Assembly (NCBI GenBank): GCA_030490835.1
Contig: CM059971.1
Coordinates: 69,520,224-69,584,223, forward strand
Source: Annona cherimola
Lineage: Eukaryota; Streptophyta; Magnoliopsida; Magnoliales; Annonaceae
DNA: 64,000 bases
Direction: 5' to 3'
The notes beneath the pieces are model-generated. The model had not been told where the DNA came from. It was given only the letters and a program-made list of their open reading frames with translations, and did no database searches. This document shows, piece after piece, positions 26,260 through 38,739 of the stretch; positions within the stretch are counted from its first letter, which is position 1, and each line of letters begins with the position of its first letter. Both the position numbers and the translations under genes were made by a program.

Positions 26260-27802
26260 TTATTTGTGATACCCAGACCCAAGTAAGGTTTATATATATG
26301 CAATTGGCATATAAATATGAATCATGTATGATTTAATGGAATTATGAATAATTTTCTTTGCAATATTGATGATTTATTGCAATTAGGGCAAATGATTATG
26401 AATAATGATTATAAGCCAAGATGGGTTAAGGTGATTAATGAGGATTAGAGAATGTTAATATATTGAGGATAATTACCTCACATATTAAGGTTTAACTAAT
26501 GGAGATTATGTGATAATTATGGAGTTAAGGTAGCAAATGCTAGAAAATGCGTAACTCGACGCCGGGAAGGCGGATTAAGATAAAAATTGAAAGATAAACA
26601 CACAATTTTGTGCTTAATCTTATGAAAATGATGGATTATGTAAACGTTGATGAAATTAGGGTGAAAATTGATCATCATTATCAAAATTCAAAGATGGATT
26701 CAAATGATCATAACTTGAGTTAGAAAAGTCGGATTGAGACGAAATTTGAAATGAATGGTTAAAATTATGAGATCTATGCAATGAGAGACTTGGATTAAGC
26801 TAATGATGATGGGATAATGGTTGCACGAAAAAGGGGAACGAACCTTTGACTTTTGTGCACCAAAAAAGTAAGTTTGTATTTATATTAAAGTAAGGTGATT
26901 AAGTAAATGATTAATGACATAAATGAGGTGTCAAAAGGAGATAATTACACATGGATTTTATGAATTACTTTAATTGATAAAATCCATGATAAAATCAGGT
27001 GATTAATGTCATGGTTTAATGGCTAATGGATTAGCTCAAAGGAGCTTGAAAAGGTAGGCCACATAGACGATCTAGGGGCTGTTTATATGATATTTTTATT
27101 TTTAAAAAATTATAAATTATGCATTTAAATGAGCTACATGACAAGGGTGGTTAGTGACATTAATTAAAGTTGGATTTTTTGGCACAAAATTCCAAAATAC
27201 CAAGGCACATTGACGTGGACAGCAAGGTAGGGGCAATGGACATCAACATGTAGCTGCTAAGTGGTGCATGTCCGAACAATTTTTGTGATTTTCTATTGAT
27301 TTTTTTAATTGCTAATTTGACCCCTAAATGAGATCCTAGCTAGGGTAATTAAGTGTATATTAATTAAAAGCTGCAATTGTGTGGAAAATTTGCAAAGTGG
27401 CAGCTGATATGGACGTTGATCTGCATGGATAGCAAGTGGACAACAATGGAGAGTGACGTCTAAGGTTGAAAATGTGATTTTTTATATTTTTTTAATAAGC
27501 TAAGTGGACCCCTAAGTAGGCTATTAGCTAGGGTGGTTAATTACCCATAAATTAAAGTGGAATGGTGTGGAAAAATGCAAAAGCTGCTGCTGCAAAGTGG
27601 ACGTTAAAGGGGTGGACAGCAACATGGATTCAATGCATGGATTTTTGATGATTTTTCTTAAGATAATTATCAAATTTAAATGGACCATATTTTACCATGT
27701 CGGCAAAGGGGATAAATATACTTTAATTAACTGCTAAAGGATGTGGCAAATGGGGCCCACAAAGCTGGAAAATCCAGCCATACATGAGGTGGTCATCCAT
27801 AT

Positions 27803-27830
27803 GATGAGAGAGAGAGAGAGAGAGAGAGAA
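27803..27830. repeat. (GA)n microsatellite
   Basis: ATGAGAGAGAGAGAG-type run of about 13 dinucleotides. It is followed by a purine-rich stretch to about 27965. Confidence 0.9.
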
Positions 27831-29459
27831 GTCAAGGGGCAAACCCCCCTAAACTCCAGCAGAAAAACACGTCCCCATTCCAGCAACTTGAGGGGGAGAA
27901 AAAGAGGAGAAAAAGAGAAGGAAAAATGGGAAGAAAGAAGAGGAACCAATCTAGGAAAATGGAGTTCAAGTTTGATCCAATACATGTAAGTAAACCCTAT
28001 GATTTGAGTTCTTCAATTCTATGTTTCTCACCTCAATTTATGAGTCAAGAATTTGATTCATATTGAACCCTTAAAGCATGATTCATGATGCCCTTGATTA
28101 GGGTTATTGATTAAGGTTTGAATGAAAATAATGAAAGCATGGGTTCAAGAGGTTGAAAATGGAGATTATGGTTGAAAACGGGTTGATAATCATGGCTGAA
28201 AATTTCTTAAATTCATATATGATATTGCTATTTTGATGTTTAATCATGATTATATAATGATTCATGATTTAATGAATTACATATGTTGATTTGGGCTTAA
28301 GTTATGAATTTTAGAAAGGATATGAATTAGGGTTACACATATGACCCGATTTTCATGTTTTTTGTGTTAAAAATGATATATGAATGAGCCCAAATAATTT
28401 ATGGATGATTAAGAGGGTAAAATACTCTAGATTTAGAGTATGTTGGATTCTCAAAATGGGTTGAGATGATTGCCCTAAATCTGATTTTAAGGGTATGTAT
28501 TGGAACGTCAAAGAAGGGTGCAAAAGGGTACCCAAAACGTGTATAGAGTTGCTGTTATGCAAGATAACGAATTTCGGATTTTAAATATGTGTTAATACCC
28601 TAAATTTGGGTTAAGAAAAGCATAATTAATTTCTAGAATTTAGAGATTAAAAATCTATTTAGAGACAAGTATAAAAAGAGGTGTTGAAATGATGAAAAAC
28701 GGGTTCTAATGTTGCTGTTTTGGAACCCTAGGATGAATGGATTAAAATTTCAAATTTAAAACCTAAATTATATATTAATTAAGGGGTTTAATCATTCTAA
28801 TTAAACACATAAGTTTCTATGTTGAAAAATTTTAAGAAATACATGAATTATATGTTGTGAAATAGACGTATATGAAGAGATAAGTGTCAATAAATGGTAT
28901 ATGGTTTATGTAAAGTTGTTAAAATGCAAAAATGCATGAAAAAATGATGAAATACGTGAATTAAGTTACTGTTTTAGTAAATAATGATATCAAAATTTGA
29001 GATTATTATATGATGTTTAAGTTATTAATTAAGTGCTTAAAATGAGTATCATTGTATGAGAAGTGAAAAATATGTTAAAATGATAAATGGAGGTAATGAA
29101 CATCCAAATAATGATTTAATGAATGATTGTTATATGTATGTAAGTTTAACTATATAAGGGTATGAATGAATAATGTGATGTATAGGTTATGATACGTATG
29201 AATACCCGACTTAAAAGACAAGTGAGTTAAGCTAGTTCAAATGGGCTTATGTAGGTTGAAAAATCCTAAGGGATATAAGCACTTAAAGATGATGTGAATA
29301 AATATTATCTTCATTTATCTAGGCAAAAGCAAGGAAAAGAATGGAAGAAAGGTATTATGATAATCTCAGGTAAGCAAGCGAACATTTCAAATTACTGATT
29401 TTTCTTTACGTGATGAAATGATGATATGTTGATGCTCTTATGAATGTTTTAAAAATAGG

Positions 29460-29860
29460 CAAGCACAAGTTTTGAAAATAACAACTTTAATGAAAAGTTG
29501 TAAGTGTTGGAAAATGATGACTTTAATGAAAAGCCTTAAGGTTTGCTTCATGGGAAGCAAATAATATTTTTTTAAGATAAATGTTCTATCACAAGTGTTG
29601 CCAAAGATTGTCAATGCTTTATGTTAATGGAATTGAGAAATTTGCTTATGAGTAAGCAAGTTCTCTAGAATGATAATTTTAAAGAATTTTTATGTTTTAT
29701 GTCGATGTTTCTAAGGAATTTGCTTTTAAGTAAGCAAGTTCTTTATGATGTTGTTTCAAAAGTATTTTATAAGAAAAAGGGAATTTGTCCCTTTTTCACA
29801 ACACAATATTTGTAAATAAGTTTCGAGTTATTTTCACGGTAACTTGTGATAAACAATTAT
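29460..29860. repeat. Series of short hairpins, first cluster
   Basis: Closely spaced inverted repeats with 3-6-base loops: TTTGCTTCATGGGAAGCAAA, TGCTTATGAGTAAGCA, TGCTTTTAAGTAAGCA and AAAGGGAATTTGTCCCTTT. Arms differ between hairpins but stay paired. Confidence 0.75.
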
Positions 29861-30008
29861 GTTAATGAAAAAAAAAGAAAAAAGGGATTTGATTCATGAA
29901 AAAGATTGGTTTTGTTATGTCATGATAATTAAATATAAACAATGATTTAGACATAATCCATATGTTTTGAAATGATATTCGAAAAAGTTTTGATTTTCTT
30001 TAGATAAG

Positions 30009-31427
30009 GATTACTCGTAAAAATACGAGTTATCATGACCCATTTCAGACTTTATTTGTGCGTTAGTCCGAGAGATTAGACTTAGTTTGCATTCATTTAG
30101 CTTAATTTTCACTCACTTTGCATTTTAGGAGCATTATTTAGTTTTTATGCATTTTTAGCATTAGTCAGGCATTTTTAGTCCATCTACTTAGTTTTTCCAT
30201 TTTTTGCAGGAAGGGCGGGCCATATGAAGGCATGAGGGCGAGTGGAATGCAAATCGAGATCAAGTCATGAGGCAGGTGGATGGCACCCAGGAGCCAACTT
30301 ATATGCCTTTACTAGAACTCCAACACAATCCAGCAACCAGTAGCTTCCAGGGAGTTGGCGCCTAGGCGCCACTACGCATCCGTACACGTGGGTTTCTGCA
30401 CATGCGTTGCGCAAGCTACTCATTATAAATAGAAACTTAGGGATTCAAGAGAAGGGGAGAAAGACGGAGAGGGTCGTGATTGCTGTGGATAAAAGGGAGG
30501 AAACCAAAACTTTAAGGAAGGAGAGAAGAGCAAGTGGAGATCCAAGCTATCACTGCAATTCCATTGAGTTTCATCTCCTCTTCTCATCTATCTCTTCCTG
30601 TTTGTTATTCTCCTTGCGTGAGATAATCGCAACTTGATTTTAATGGGAATTGAAGTCATGTTTATGGGTTGAACCTTCATATGGTGGGAGATATGTAGGA
30701 TTTGAACTCATAGCTTATGATATTTAGTTTTCTTATACTTGAACTGATAATACTGTTGTGCTGTGACTTGTGTTACTTGAGATTATCCTTATATATCATT
30801 CTTAATGCGTTTACAAGCTTTGCAACCTTGTGGATTGATCGAATATTCAGATTCATGCTTAGAAAAGTGGAATTTGAATAAGATCCATATATAAGGGATA
30901 GGTATTCCAGCTCTTGTTTGTGTTGGATGTTAATATGGATAGGAATATACCTATTAACCCAGTGTAATCTTGATTAGGTTATATGATTATCAATCTTGTT
31001 TTACTTGTGTGCATGGAAACATAGCACATAGCTAAAACTTGGTTAGATTTGTATGTGTTGGAAGACATATATGAATATGAATGAACCTAGATTAGTAATC
31101 CCTGCACAACTAACTTAATTGGAACCAAATAATATAGCCATGATTCAATGAATTCATATTCCCACCTGTCTTAATCATCTCAAGGCGATCTCAGCAATAT
31201 CCACCCCACTCTGGTCATTTACTACTTTGTTTAGTTTAATTTAATTCAATTCTTTAAAACCAAATCTCATTCATTTTACCAATTCACTTAGACAATTGAG
31301 ATTTAAGGTGCTAATCCATTTAACACAATCCTCGTGGGAACGAAACTCTACTCACTCTTTATTACTTGATCGGCACGTATACTTGCGTTAAAACGAGCAT
31401 TTTAATAGACATATACGCAGCTCGTCA
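30009..31427 (+). mobile_element. Solo LTR of the TGATAACTCG gypsy family, nested
   Basis: Flanked by ATAAG on both sides (30004-30008; 31428-31432). It begins GATTACTCGTAAAAATACG, where the canonical first T is missing or changed, and ends ACGCAGCTCGTCA. A TATA-like ATTATAAATAGA lies at 30421-30432. The end region (CCTCGTGGGAACGAAACTCT, then a GGCACGTATACTTGCG phrase) is typical of Athila/Tat-type LTRs. No internal domain. It is the youngest layer in this nest. Confidence 0.88.
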
Positions 31428-31910
31428 ATAAGGAAATCTATGATGAAAATGTTTTGAAAAATGTTTATACGGATGTTGTTCAATGAGATTTAAGGATGAC
31501 CAACCTAATAAGATGATTTCATAAAATGGTTTAATTTCGGGTTGCTAAAATAACATACAAAGGACCATGCAAGCCCCTCTCTAGGTAAAAATAGCAAAAC
31601 TAAATATGTGGACAGAGATTTGACTTTTAAGATAATTGAGAAGGGGATGGTATAATTGCATGACTTTTGTGAGCAAAAAGGGCTTGAAATGAAAACCAAG
31701 AAACTGTTAGAAAATATATGATTTACTTTTGAACACAAAAGTTTTGAAGTCTTTTAATGATTTTAAGATGTATGGTGTTTCTCAAACATTTCAAATGTTT
31801 ATCAAAATGTTTTACTCAAAATATTTCTAAAAGAATTTAAGGAAGGTCATCCTAAAACTAGATTTCAAATGACAACTTATTTAAAGTGGGTGCGCTTGTT
31901 TTACAAGTTG

Positions 31911-32058
31911 ATACGAACTGTGGTCCGTGATGAGTTCTTCAAAATGATTTGTTTTAAAAAGACACAGACTTCGGTCTGTGATTTTTTTTTAAAGTTATGG
32001 ATGCAGACTGAGGTCTGTGATCCCGGTTTAAAAGGACACGGACTGCGGTCCGTCAGGA
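31911..32058. repeat. Four GAC-loop-GTC hairpins
   Basis: ACGAACTGTGGTCCGT, ACAGACTTCGGTCTGT, CAGACTGAGGTCTG and ACGGACTGCGGTCCGT occur within 150 bp. Stems differ by paired A-T/G-C exchange, which preserves base pairing (one mismatch in the first). Confidence 0.85.
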
Positions 32059-32229
32059 TGATGTATGGTGCACCAGTACAAGAAATAGGTCGATTGTAGA
32101 GCACAGTTGGGATGGCCCGGGCCCACTCTACGTATGACCAAGTCGTTACGGGATGGCAGGAGGCCAGCGGCGCCCTCCCTGAGATGGGAGAAGGTTAAGA
32201 AAATAGCCGCCTGGTTGGCGTGCTGTTAA

Positions 32230-33125
32230 GTATGAATTCTCTTCCAAAAGGTAGCGTGATCACTTGCTAAGTGTCACTACTGAATGGGGAGAAATGCATT
32301 CCCTTATGTTTTTCTTTTGAAAATCCCAACGAATGGGACATAAAAGCATTTTTATGAAAAGTTATCCTAATTGGTTTTAAGAAATGGTTACCCTAAAGAT
32401 AGGGTGTTTTACACAAAAGTGTAAATAATAAGGATGAAAGGAAATGATTTCTATGCAAATGCTTTTAAGAATGAATTATGTGTTTTATGACTTGGTTGCT
32501 ATAAACAAGCTCCAAGATGGGGATTATGAAAAATGTTTTACAAGAAAAATGTGTTTTTATACCTTGTTTGCTATAAACAAGCCCCAAGACGGGGATTATG
32601 AAAAGGATATATGTAAAATTTGGTTTTGGACATAGGAATGTCCATTTCCAAAGGATTTAAATGATAAATGTTTATGGATATGAGAATTTCCAATGCCTAA
32701 GTATTTTAATGAAATGTGTTTTAGGACATATGAATGTCCATTGTCAAGAAAGTTATGCCAAAAATGTTTTGAGACATCAAATGTCTCTTAGCTAAAAGAT
32801 TTATGAGGGAAATATTTTGGACATAAAATGTCCACTGGCAAAAGATGGTTTTATAAAAATGTCTTGGAACATTGGAAATGTTCAGACAAGACTAAAGGAA
32901 GTTAATTAAAAAGGGTAAAATATACATGTTTTGCCTTAACAAGCCCAAACGTGGCTTGTAAATGATTTTAAGAATTATGTTTATGAAAATGTTTAAGGAC
33001 ATGGAACTGTCCTTATGAACAAGGATTTCACGATAATGTTTTAGGACATATGCATGTCCTCAAGTAAAAAGGTGTTCAAGATGTTTAAGAAAAAAGTTTT
33101 AAAGGAAGTTTTTCCCTAAAAGATA
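32230..33125. repeat. Long series of short hairpins, second cluster
   Basis: Examples: TCCCAACGAATGGGA, TTTACACAAAAGTGTAAA, CTTGTTTGCTATAAACAAG, CCCCAAGACGGGG, GGACATAGGAATGTCC, GGACATATGAATGTCC, GAGACATCAAATGTCTC, GGACATAAAATGTCC, GAACATTGGAAATGTTC, AAGCCCAAACGTGGCTT and GGACATATGCATGTCC. They are spaced roughly 40-70 bp, with AAATGTTTT-type linkers. Confidence 0.85.
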
Positions 33126-33640
33126 AAAATGCTTACTTACTGAGTTATCACTCACATTTTGTTTTCCTAAACCTTAGACAAGTACCGGGAAACTCAAGAA
33201 GATGCGAACCTAAGCAGGAGAAGAGAAGGTACGTGATGGTAGCCATGTGGGCTATAAGGAATGGGAAAGCATAGTTTAAAGTTCTGAGGTATGTTGACTG
33301 ATATGTGAACTTATGTAAAATTATAAGTTCTATATGATTCAATGATTGAATGTTGTATGTATGAAATGAGAATGATATGATTAAAGTCAAGAAGACTTTT
33401 ATTGTAGAAGAATATGATATGATATGAAATGAAAAATGAAATTTATTACAAGTGTATTGACGCTCGTATGATGAATGATGTAGAATGTAAAGAAAGGAAT
33501 GATGAATAAAATTTTTTTTTTGGACGAGATCCAATTAAGAACCCGCCGCGTGATCAGAGCAACAATCCTGATTCACAATTACCAATCAATAAGATCTTGA
33601 GCTAAGGAAGTGACGTCTCGATTTGGGGCGCCACATTATT

Positions 33641-34525
33641 CTCCTCGAGAGCTCCATTATTATGGTTATTTACGTGTGTGCTAAAAAAGAATCCTAATTG
33701 CTTTGGAATTTTTGCATGGGTCAATTGACCAATTCGCGTCCTACCAACCTACGAGTCTTACTACTAAATTGATAAAGTGGTTTATCCACCACCACTTGCT
33801 TTCTCTTGTTCTAGGGCGACATCTCCTTTCTACATCATATCATTAATCTTAAGCATATTTATGATAAATTTATATTATGACATAATCAATATGATAACAC
33901 CTATATTTCAAGAGATATGTCCCCATATTTGCATAACTGCTAAATAATTTCTTACGCATGTGATGAGTTAAAAGAAAATATTATCCAAAACCTTAAACCA
34001 TTATAATATATATTTTAAAAATAACTTTAAGCTAATCAGCTAAGTTTACATCACCATCATCACTAGAGGAGTGATCAGGCTTAAGACTACTAAGTTTTAT
34101 CACTTTTGATTTCTGCTCTATTTCTAGAAGTTTGACCTCATTATTATCACTAATGATTTGAATATCAACTTCGTCATTTTTATTACTTTCTTAGCTTTTT
34201 GGATCTTCTCTTGATTTTTTTTCAGAATCTATTATGGGTGCTTCTTCATATTCCTTATTAGAATATTTCACCAATTTTTTCTCTACATGCTCCCTTTGGT
34301 CCATCTAGAATGCCTACATTATTTAATAAGCATTCGTTTTTTTACTTTTGATTTAGCACTAACTACACGTTTGGTTTTGTTCTTACGTTTGGATGATATC
34401 TCATCTCCTATATCTTTAAATAGACACTTACTGCTTAAATTATTTAGGGTCACTAAATTTACTCTAGCTTTGCACTTACTAATTCTAATAATATGGTTCT
34501 ACTCTTGGGATGTTTTTCAAACTTT
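33641..34525 (-). pseudogene. Chromovirus gag remnant, 5' part
   Basis: Between the primer-binding site and the giant solo LTR on the minus strand. It is Lys/Ser/Asn-rich in broken frames with no clear motif; assignment rests on position. The sequence joins 26259 after removing the insertion and one TTATT. Confidence 0.55.
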
Positions 34526-34537
34526 GCTCTTATCCCA
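34526..34537 (-). promoter_or_regulatory. Primer-binding site, tRNA-iMet type (degenerate)
   Basis: Minus strand TGGGATAAGAGC against the canonical TGGTATCAGAGC: two mismatches in twelve. It lies two bases after the LTR end. Confidence 0.75.
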
Positions 34538-34539
34538 CC

Positions 34540-36992
34540 TGTAACAACCCACCCTTGAAGTGTCATAAATAGAATCTACTAAGTTAGAGTTGAAAATACT
34601 GTGATAAATAAAATCTCTTAAGATGAAAATAGATACCAAGATGTAAAATTATATAAAATTTTAACTAATGCATCTTAAGTCTACTCCTCATGGAGTCATT
34701 ACACATTATTGATATCTATCATTATTACAAATAAACACTATAAGATAATTTCAATAAAATCTAAACTTCTTTGTCATTTGGTTTAGTAGTTTCACTTTTT
34801 AATGATGGCTTTAGAATCGTATTATATCCTATTTTCCACTAGAAATGAAACTATGAGCTAGAAGCTTAATAAGTAAATAACTTTTTTAAATTTATTTTGA
34901 AATCATTTTGATTTTTTTGAAAATAAATATAACATCGATGTTGTCCGTTTTGCATAATAAACTATAATTAGTGCAAAGTTAAATACCTTTATGCTTATGC
35001 ATGCATATGTTCATTTTAAATCATTCGTTCATGTTATGGACATTGTCATGTACTTGTGCTCACATGCAGTCACGCTACACATTTGTAAACTAATTCTTTT
35101 TTTTTTGTAGCCCTGAGATTGTTGCCCGAGTACTACCAAATTGTTTTATAGTCTTGAGACACTATCCGAGGACTACGTACTTGGTGGCAAGCCTAATATG
35201 CAAGTATGCACTGCTCATGCATTATAACCAATGTAACACATGGTGAAAAATATTTCGAATAATCAAGCTTATAGCTGGATAAACCAAATCAAAAAAATCT
35301 CAACTTAATAAATAACCACACTTCATAGTCAATCATAATATTTAACACCATATTTTAAAAATCATACTTTGGTTAAAAATTTACATATCTCTAAGTTTTA
35401 AAACTCTTTTCTAAACTCTCATAATAGCCTCAAGTCTTTCTCTCTAATTTTTATCACCATGTATTCATTATTTTTCCTTTTTCCACTGTCTTTAAAAATC
35501 CAAAATAAATACTAAAAAATATCCAAAATGGTAAAAAATGGTTTATAGATTTAATACACCTAGATTTACTTATCCATGAACAAATGAAAAAAATTAAAAA
35601 TATATATTTTTGGGCCGGACACATGGCTGCTCCCATGCGTCCGGCTGCAAATGATCACGACACCATAAATATTATTTAAAATTTTATTTATGACCTCTCC
35701 AAAATTTCTCATAATTTATTTAGTCAAAATTTAATTTTTTTTCTATTTAGACTACAAGTTTGAACTCATTTACGATTTTAAATACTTACTTTAAGTTTTT
35801 GAAAATTTCACAAATTTTTATAATTCTTGTAATTTTTCTGTATTTTCATGAATTTTTTAGATTTTTTTAGTCGGTTTGTTGGTCATCTACATCGATAACT
35901 AGCTGCCGATGGGGCCACTATTATTGGGCTAAGCTAGTAAGCAGCTTGGTGGGTCGGCCGTTGGGCTAGCTCGGTTCTTGTGATTTGGGTATAGTTTTCC
36001 GTGGGCTAAGGATCTTGATCTTTTACTAGCAGGCTTAGATTCTTGGCTTTATGAGTTATTGGGTTATGTCCAGATGGGCTTAATCCTCTAGTCCGGAAGC
36101 TTTAGCCCCTTTTTTTAAATCGTCTGCATTTTTCGATTAAAATAATTTAGATTTCTAAATGGAAATGTTTTTGATTAAAATTTTTAAGAGTAAGCTTCTA
36201 AAATTATATTTTCTAATTTGGATGGTCAATTTCTCAAAATAGTGCTTCTATCATCAAATTTAACACAAGTTACTTAATAAAGGGTAAAAATTAAAAACTC
36301 TCAGCCAGACTAATTTTTAACTAAAATCACTCATTCTACACATCATAAAAACTCTAAAAGAAAATTTCCAATGGATTAGATTAGCATTTTTATATTTGTG
36401 TTTTTCTTTAAAAATTATTTTGTATTTTCTTCTTAAAATACATAATCACCACTCTAAATATTCTTTAAAATCGATATATTTAGAAATCCATAATCCTGAT
36501 CAAGATAAAAATTTGTAGGAAATCTAATCAAATGACTATTCTGCTATTGTATGGTCATAACTATCTAATTATGTCTACAAATATGTTTTTTTGTGGTATT
36601 GTATTTTCTCCTATTATTTGCTATTGTTCTCTTAAATAAATAAAATGACAATACTAAACATTTCAATAACACTTTTGCTACCTATTAATTTTGATAGAAA
36701 TATTATGAATGACTTAGATCTAAGAGATTAGATCTAAGAGATAAATTGCACATATTATAAAATCACCAAGATTGACTAAAGAAAAATTGTCTGTGGCGTG
36801 CCTTCAAAAATTTCTTTTCCGTCGTCATTGTCTCTCTTTGGTCAGCAACCCTAAACGGTAGCTATAATTGCCATCTGTCATCCGCCATCTTCCATTCCAT
36901 TAATGTAGTGTACCATTTTCTTCTTCTTCTTCTTTTTTATTTTTTTCCAACAAAAGATGCTGACGATTTCCCACTTATCGGTGGCTATTGCA
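34540..36992 (-). repeat. 5' LTR of the chromovirus
   Basis: Its plus-strand left end is TGTAACAACCCACCCTTG and its minus-strand start is TGCAATAGCCACCGATAAG. It is a direct repeat of 18166-20603 and contains a MITE-like insertion (35486-35672) absent from the other LTR. Confidence 0.9.
35486..35672. mobile_element. MITE-like insertion in chromovirus 5' LTR
   Basis: Absent from the other LTR at the aligned position. It contains GGGCCGGACACATGGCTGCT, CATGCGTCCGGC and ends GATCACGACAC. It is related to 8067-8264 in the opposite orientation, and to the fold-back element at 63198 in its interior (TGGTTTATAGATTTAAT). Ends are approximate. Confidence 0.65.
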
Positions 36993-36997
36993 CCAAC

Positions 36998-37190
36998 TTT
37001 AGAAATGCTTGTGAATAAATAAATATCTGCAGTTTTCAACTTGCCTCGCAAGCCACAACTGACGCAATAAAATACAACCGCTTCCTTCGACATTTCCGAA
37101 GAACATTTTAAGTTCTGTGAGAGGATCGTATGTATAAAAATCCAAGCTCATCACTTAATGCCTATGAAAATGCTGTTTTAACAAGTACGA
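36998..37190. repeat. Copy of cystatin 3'-flank repeat, right part
   Basis: Continues 17700-18165 across the chromovirus. It shares AAATGCTTGTGAATAAATAA and the ATCTGCAG-GCAAGCCACAACTGA pattern with 39390-39450 and, reversed, 55680-55740. It ends near 37190 without a cystatin exon. Confidence 0.7.
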
Positions 37191-37849
37191 ACAAAAGCTA
37201 TTTGAAGGTCAATAATTCGGCATCCCCATCGATGAGGCTGACATCAGATTTTCTCCACCAACAAGTTACTGCAAAATCCAGCTGTTAGCTGAATTGATGC
37301 AGATATGAAGCAGCAGTGTGTGGTGACACCCAGCATTTGCCATCTGCAACCGCATCTCCAATCGATATGGTCCCATAGCCACCAATCTTTGGCAGCTACT
37401 GCAGCAAAATAATGAACGGCCAGCCCTGTTATTGTCACGCAAAGCAGCTATGCTTTGTAAAAATATCAGCTAACGGAGGCAGCCATGAAGACCCATCGTA
37501 GCAGCGCCCCATTAACACTGCAGCAGCATTTTGTAGCTGTCTTTCCTTCTCGAGACCCGACGATCTGTTATCTATCATCCCCATATGATCCAAAGGTATC
37601 TGCAAACATCAGCGGACGTCCCACCAGCTCTTAGCACTCTCGTTCAGCGTCACTACATCTAGTAGGGATATTTTTGTAAATATAAATGTCTGAAAATCAT
37701 ATTGACAGCAGCACACATCACCACAATGGAAAAGAGGTGCCATGGGTATTCCCGCAACATGTAAAATTATATGGGGTTATTTGCATACTTTGAAACTATT
37801 GCAAATGGATATATTGCAAATTATTCAAATTTAAATAAGATATAATATT
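37191..37849. other. GC-richer unexplained segment
   Basis: About 450 bp (37230-37680) has balanced composition, many GCAGC/CAGCA words and no low-complexity tracts, unlike the AT-rich surroundings. The 64-codon minus frame 37244-37438 matches nothing I recognise. It could be a captured genic fragment or part of an unidentified transposon. Confidence 0.4.
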
Positions 37850-38739
37850 AAATGGGATATGCTTCAATGCTGCAAGAACGGCCACTAAAATTAATTACCA
37901 TAAAAACTTTCCAAACTAAAAAATTTTATCTAAAATTTTTCCATAATTACCTTATTTTCAATTATTTCATCATATTTTTTACACAATTACCTTACATTTT
38001 AATTATTTCTTCAAAGTTTTTCATACAACTATCATATTTTTCAATTATTTCCCCTATCCCCTTTCACATCGTATTTTTATTTCAAACTTTTACACCAAAA
38101 ACTTCTCCGAAAATTTTTATCATTTTCAAAACTGGCCTTGAAATTATTTGTATTTTATTAAACGCCACCAATCTTAAGGCACCTATATGTACTAAAATAA
38201 ATATGTATAGTCAAATTTATACTATATGAAACGAAAAACCTGCACTTAGAGATAATTTCAATATATCTGTTGTTAAAACCATAACTTTTGATAACGAAAT
38301 TTTTTGCCTTGGTCACTAAAACGCAACTTTCTGCAATCTAAACTTTTAGAGGCAATACTATTACTTGATGGAACTTTTCTTTGCCAATTGTTGTTAATGC
38401 AAGGTTTGAATCAGCAAGTATATTCCAAAAGTAGTAGAAAGTAATATAGATATATACAATTTATACTTATGTGATTGCAAACACTTGATTATTTAAGGGT
38501 CCCTTAAATCTAACTGTTCTTAAATTGTTTGATAGAAAGTAGCTATTTTGAAATTGTATGCAGTGAAAATAATTTAATAGCTAGTGTCATTCATATTTGA
38601 CCAAAAATATTATTGTGTTTGATAACATTTGATATTAGATGCAGCCAAATTTAAATTAAGTTATAGAAGGATGATTTATTATATAAAATTTTGTTGTTGT
38701 AAATAAAAGTTATAGGTTGCTAATTAGTGTTTTTGGTAT

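Larger units (their letters stand above)
26265..33635 (+). mobile_element. Giant solo LTR (about 5.9 kb without nested insertion)
   Basis: Starts TGTGATACCCAGACCCAAG, ends TTTGGGGCGCCACA, and is flanked by TTATT on both sides (26260-26264; 33636-33640). No primer-binding site, polypurine tract or coding domain was found inside, and the start does not recur internally, so a solo LTR is the simplest reading. The termini resemble those of some plant gypsy elements (…GACGTCTCGATTTGGGGCG). It carries a GA microsatellite, hairpin-rich stretches and a nested solo LTR. Alternative: a non-coding element whose own LTRs I failed to see. Confidence 0.75.
18166..36992 (-). mobile_element. Complete decayed Ty3/gypsy chromovirus (Tekay/Del-like) with nested insertions
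   Basis: Two LTRs (18166-20603 and 34540-36992) are flanked by the 5-bp duplication CCAAC (18161-18165; 36993-36997). On the minus strand the order is 5' LTR, tRNA-iMet-type primer-binding site, gag, zinc knuckle, protease, reverse transcriptase/RNase H, integrase with C-terminal region, polypurine tract, 3' LTR. That order and the integrase tail fit the Tekay/Del chromovirus lineage. Two solo LTRs split gag and the protease/RT boundary. Stops in every domain make it inactive. Without the nested insertions it would be about 9.9 kb. Confidence 0.9.

Noticed and set aside
33148..33534. 128-codon minus-strand open frame
   Set aside because: It lies in the solo LTR, is composed of AT-rich codons (Ile/Ser/Tyr/His) and matches no motif.
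37244..37438. Small Trp/Cys-rich minus-strand protein
   Set aside because: 64 codons with no homologue I know, no start context and no conservation in the paralogous blocks.
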